Shown piece after piece: positions 39,889 through 40,556 of a stretch of DNA of 40,556 nt. Made by a program: the position numbers and the translations under genes. The notes beneath the pieces were generated by a model. The model saw nothing but the letters and a program-made list of their open reading frames with translations. It searched no databases and was not told the DNA's origin. Location of the stretch: the NCBI GenBank assembly GCA_002297005.1, contig DBIX01000053.1, positions 1,897-42,452 on the forward strand. Reading direction: 5' to 3'. The stretch comes from Cyanobacteria bacterium UBA791. Lineage in GTDB: Bacteria > Cyanobacteriota > Vampirovibrionia > Gastranaerophilales > Gastranaerophilaceae. The number at the start of each line of letters is the position of its first letter. Position 1 is the first letter of the stretch.

Positions 39889-40128
39889 ATGAACGAAATA
39901 GAGTACATAGAACTTTGCAAAAAGGAAAGTAATTTAATTTTACAAAAGATAATATGCCCATATTGTGGGCATATATACAATGAAACAGAGTCTATTAATA
40001 TAGGTATCGGTTGGGATTGCGAAGACCAAATAAAAACAAAATGTAGAAATTGCCAAAAAGATATTATTGTTAATTCAAATGTCGTGGAAGTACGATTTTG
40101 GACTACAAAGGCAAAGGACGGTGAATAA
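39889..40128 (+). CDS. Small zinc-ribbon protein
   Basis: 79 residues. Two Cys pairs, CPYCG and CRNCQ, about 33 residues apart, flank a short acidic insert (NETESINIGIGWDCEDQIKT): a zinc ribbon of the rubredoxin-knuckle type. It begins 4 bases after the frameshifted gene and overlaps the next ATG. Possibly DNA- or RNA-binding. No specific family. Confidence 0.65.
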   Translation: MNEIEYIELCKKESNLILQKIICPYCGHIYNETESINIGIGWDCEDQIKTKCRNCQKDIIVNSNVVEVRFWTTKAKDGE

Positions 40129-40538
40129 TGGGATTAACTATAACAGTAAATAAGTTTGATAGTTTTGATATTGGATATTTTGGCTTTATGAACTTTCGAT
40201 TAGAACTTGCCGAAACATACAACAAAAGACTTGGTGAACTATATCGTCGTTGGGCTTTTGGGTGGTTAGATTACACAAAAGAAGAACCCTTAACTAGCAC
40301 AGAGTTTGAGGAAATGAAAGAACTCGGTGGAGATTTATTGCTTTTTCTAACACACAAAGACACAGAGGGGATTTTCTTACCGTCAGAAAGCCGTAAAATC
40401 TATCAACAAATCAAAGATTTAGAAATGGATTACGAGGTTGAATATTATGGTGGACAAGAGGCTTTCAATGTTCTTGAAAGGTTAAAGGATATGTTTTACC
40501 ACTCGTGGAAGCACAGACGTAGAGTAATTTTTGGTTAG
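40128..40538 (+). CDS. Unknown early protein, Trp/Tyr-rich
   Basis: 136 residues, not recognised as a named family. The start (MGLTITVNKFDSFDIGYFGF) is strand-like; the middle is helical with RRWAFGWLDYTKEEPLTSTE and ELGGDLLLFLTHKDTEGIFL; the end is basic (YHSWKHRRRVIF). It starts at the last base of the zinc-ribbon gene, so it is coupled. Function unknown. I recall similar proteins in gut phage early regions but cannot name a role. Confidence 0.6.
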   Translation: MGLTITVNKFDSFDIGYFGFMNFRLELAETYNKRLGELYRRWAFGWLDYTKEEPLTSTEFEEMKELGGDLLLFLTHKDTEGIFLPSESRKIYQQIKDLEMDYEVEYYGGQEAFNVLERLKDMFYHSWKHRRRVIFG

Positions 40539-40551
40539 AAAGGAACAAATA

Positions 40552-40556
40552 ATGCA
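40552..40556 (+). CDS. Start of the next early gene (cut by the window edge)
   Basis: ATG at 40552 preceded by AAAGGA 8 bases upstream. Only the first codon and two bases are present. It shows that the early operon continues to the right. Confidence 0.5.

Larger units (their letters stand above)
5884..40556. mobile_element. Temperate podovirus-like prophage (left part; continues past the right edge)
   Basis: The element starts at the tRNA-Gly half-site and carries, in order, endolysin, large terminase, fibres, ejection proteins, tail, capsid, portal and small terminase (all minus), a repressor control region, and early recombination/replication genes (plus). No tail tape-measure, sheath or major tail tube gene is present, while nozzle/adaptor genes of short-tailed phages are, so the virion is podovirus-like. 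Integrase and the second junction are not in the window and should lie to the right, after the early genes. Apart from one frameshifted early gene the reading frames look intact, so the prophage may be functional. Confidence 0.9.

Noticed and set aside
1..40556. CRISPR array, rRNA genes, insertion sequences, stop-codon reassignment
   Set aside because: No regularly spaced long repeats, rRNA-like stretches or transposase genes seen; all long genes end at normal stops and none needs a recoded stop.

Overview
The window reads as a piece of an AT-rich, probably gut-associated bacterial chromosome (bases 1 to about 5883) carrying the left part of an integrated temperate short-tailed (podovirus-like) phage (about 5884 to the right edge). 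The best host clue is a type IV pilin-like protein whose N-terminus is of a kind I associate with Gastranaerophilales/Melainabacteria-like gut bacteria. That taxonomic call is an inference. All genes read with the standard bacterial code.

Host flank (1-5883): the 3' end of a BaiN/HI0933-type flavoprotein, a pseudopilin, two paralogous membrane-anchored coiled-coil proteins that share an upstream element, and a secreted AMIN-domain-like membrane protein, separated by clear intrinsic terminators. At 5884-5933 lies only the 3' half of a tRNA-Gly(UCC) gene next to its terminator. This is the left prophage junction. The intact tRNA, the integrase and the other junction should lie beyond the right edge.

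Late region (6055-32648, all minus strand, read right to left): zinc-finger protein, small terminase, portal, scaffold, major capsid protein, putative decoration protein, terminator, head-tail adaptor, tail nozzle, acetyltransferase-like protein, two glycine/serine-rich putative ejection proteins, a 3272-residue polyvalent protein (DNA methylase + SNF2-type helicase + HExxH metallopeptidase + membrane segments), a spanin/holin-like membrane protein, two fibre-like proteins, tiny coupled ORFs, a DUF1353 protein, large terminase, and an M15 peptidase (endolysin). The portal-to-large-terminase order resembles T7, although this is a lysogen and the small terminase lies at the far end, as in P22.

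Control region (32652-34250): a minus-strand promoter, a nine-copy GACA array with 11-12 bp spacing beside AT-rich repeats (possible origin or activator array), a secreted protein directly downstream of the repressor (a lysogenic-conversion candidate), a LexA/CI-like repressor, and overlapping operators between divergent promoters.

Early region (34250-40556, plus strand): a ribbon-helix-helix protein in the cro position, a recombination module (YqaJ-type exonuclease, putative annealing protein, SSB), a replication-initiator-like protein, a winged-helix protein, a possible HNH-like protein, and small Cys-rich and unknown genes, one of them frameshifted right after its start codon.

The points most worth following up are the giant polyvalent ejection-type protein (with a conserved duplicated peptide and a nested alternative-frame ORF at its internal junction), a G10 tract in a fibre gene where either single-base slip gives an immediate stop, and the phased GACA array.
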